Source: Opitutales bacterium | Lineage (GTDB): Bacteria > Verrucomicrobiota > Verrucomicrobiia > Opitutales > Coraliomargaritaceae | Assembly (NCBI GenBank): GCA_018607135.1 | Contig: JABBCA010000061.1 | Coordinates: 1-64,000 of the forward strand | Direction of reading: 5' to 3' | DNA length: 64,000 bases | In this document: in pieces, positions 63,371-64,000 of the stretch | Layout of the letters: every line of letters begins with the position of its first letter | Position numbering within the stretch: the first letter of the stretch is position 1 | The notes under the pieces: model-generated | Databases searched by the model: none | What the model was told of the DNA's origin: nothing | The model's input: only the letters and a program-made list of their open reading frames with translations | Made by a program: the position numbers and the translations under genes

Positions 63371-64000
63371 TTAGTCGAATACAACGGTCTTGTTGTTGTA
63401 AACTAAAATACGGTTGTCGAGATGCAAGCGAATGGCTTGAGCGAAAACGGATTTTTCGAGATCTTTACCTTTACGGACGAGGTCGGGCACCGAGTTGCGG
63501 TGGTTGATACGGTTGACGTCTTGGTGAATGATTGGGCCCTCGTCGAGATCGGCGGTCGCATAGTGTGCGGTCGCACCGATGAGCTTAACGCCTCGAGCGT
63601 GGGCTTGGTGGTAGGGTTTGCCGCCAGCGAATGCGGGCAAGAAAGAGTGGTGGATGTTGATGACTGGGCAGCCTGCGTTGTTTAGGAAGCTATTCGAAAG
63701 CACCTGCATGTAGCGTGCCATGACCACGAGTTGGACGCCGTGCTCGTGAATGATCCTCAGCTGTTCGGCTTCGGCCTCGGTTTTAGTCGCTGCGGTGACT
63801 GGAACATGAACGAATGGTATGCCATAACGTTCGGCATCTTCGGCCAAGGCCGAGTGATTCGAGACGATACAGGTGAGTTCGCCGGCCATTTCTCCTGCGC
63901 GGAAACGTAGGATGGTATCGTGGAAGCAGTGATCGATCTTGGAAACAAAGAGTGCAACTTTAGGGCGGTCCGTCGATTTCGCTACCTTGACTGTCATGCT
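63371..64000 (-). CDS. purU: Formyltetrahydrofolate deformylase, C-terminal part at the window edge
   Basis: The visible 208-residue part is the formyltransferase-like catalytic domain: KVALFVSKIDHCFHDTILRF, VVMARYMQVLSNSFLNNAGC, INIHHSFLPAFAGGKPYHQA and LIGATAHYATADLDEGPIIH (catalytic His and Asp pattern of PurU). PurU is normally 280-290 residues with an N-terminal ACT domain, and the Met near 63997 is inside the conserved linker, so the gene surely continues beyond the right edge. PurU releases formate from 10-formyltetrahydrofolate for purine synthesis. Confidence 0.9.
   Translation of the reverse strand, partial: SMTVKVAKSTDRPKVALFVSKIDHCFHDTILRFRAGEMAGELTCIVSNHSALAEDAERYGIPFVHVPVTAATKTEAEAEQLRIIHEHGVQLVVMARYMQVLSNSFLNNAGCPVINIHHSFLPAFAGGKPYHQAHARGVKLIGATAHYATADLDEGPIIHQDVNRINHRNSVPDLVRKGKDLEKSVFAQAIRLHLDNRILVYNNKTVVFD

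Overview
The window looks like chromosomal DNA of a Gram-negative member of the Verrucomicrobiota, probably of the marine Opitutales/Puniceicoccales type. The grounds are lpxK (lipid A), a YidC with a periplasmic domain, a five-gene pseudopilin cluster whose last three genes resemble the so-called Verru_Chthon cassette, a str operon without tuf, and ole-type genes. This placement is an inference from gene content; no rRNA gene is present.

Region 1 (1-6237) is the accessory part and the most interesting. An integron-type integrase (intI, 4882-6237, +) faces away from a run of small genes that all lie on the minus strand: a two-TM protein, a 33-residue ORF, a secreted protein, a DUF4160/DUF2442 pair and another membrane protein. 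Three imperfect palindromes (A 4331-4379, C 4091-4140, B 1061-1113) separate them. A and B share an identical loop outline with different but self-complementary stems, and the upstream ORF ends in or beside each site. This is the layout of a cassette array with attC sites, but the canonical GTTRRRY/RYYYAAC core could not be found, so the recombination sites are either unusual or degenerate. A 2.4 kb element carrying a tyrosine recombinase and an IS91-family HUH transposase has inserted between one cassette ORF and its site.

Region 2 (6275-17971) holds topoisomerase III, lpxK, an RRM RNA-binding protein, a ribbon-helix-helix protein, a Nudix hydrolase with a charge-swapped Nudix box, a MYG1-family protein, a second EF-G, an SDR/DUF2867 protein and a PilC/GspF protein. 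Region 3 (18224-22065) is the rpmH-rnpA-yidD-yidC cluster with yebC and a small lipoprotein. Region 4 (22155-28987) has a MITE-like repeat, oleC-oleD, a hybrid kinase with a degenerate ATPase domain and two RNA methyltransferases.

Region 5 (29158-32693) is rpsL-rpsG-fusA-rpsJ. Region 6 (32795-41603) is mixed housekeeping: CNNM-type membrane protein, SRAP protein, holB, recO-like, rlmJ, an old yellow enzyme and a Tat-exported aldo/keto reductase. It also carries the second MITE-like copy. Region 7 (41745-46314) contains larB-larC and divergent larE (nickel-pincer cofactor), an EamA transporter, a tiny HupE-like protein and pyrE.

Region 8 (46560-56577) has an HAD phosphatase, a P1B-4 metal ATPase, a two-subunit sodium:solute symporter, two DEAD-box helicases with Gly/Arg-rich tails, and trhO. 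Region 9 (56818-60427) is the pseudopilin cluster, followed by eno, a TPR-like membrane protein and a purU gene that runs off the right edge. No tRNA, rRNA or CRISPR array was seen.
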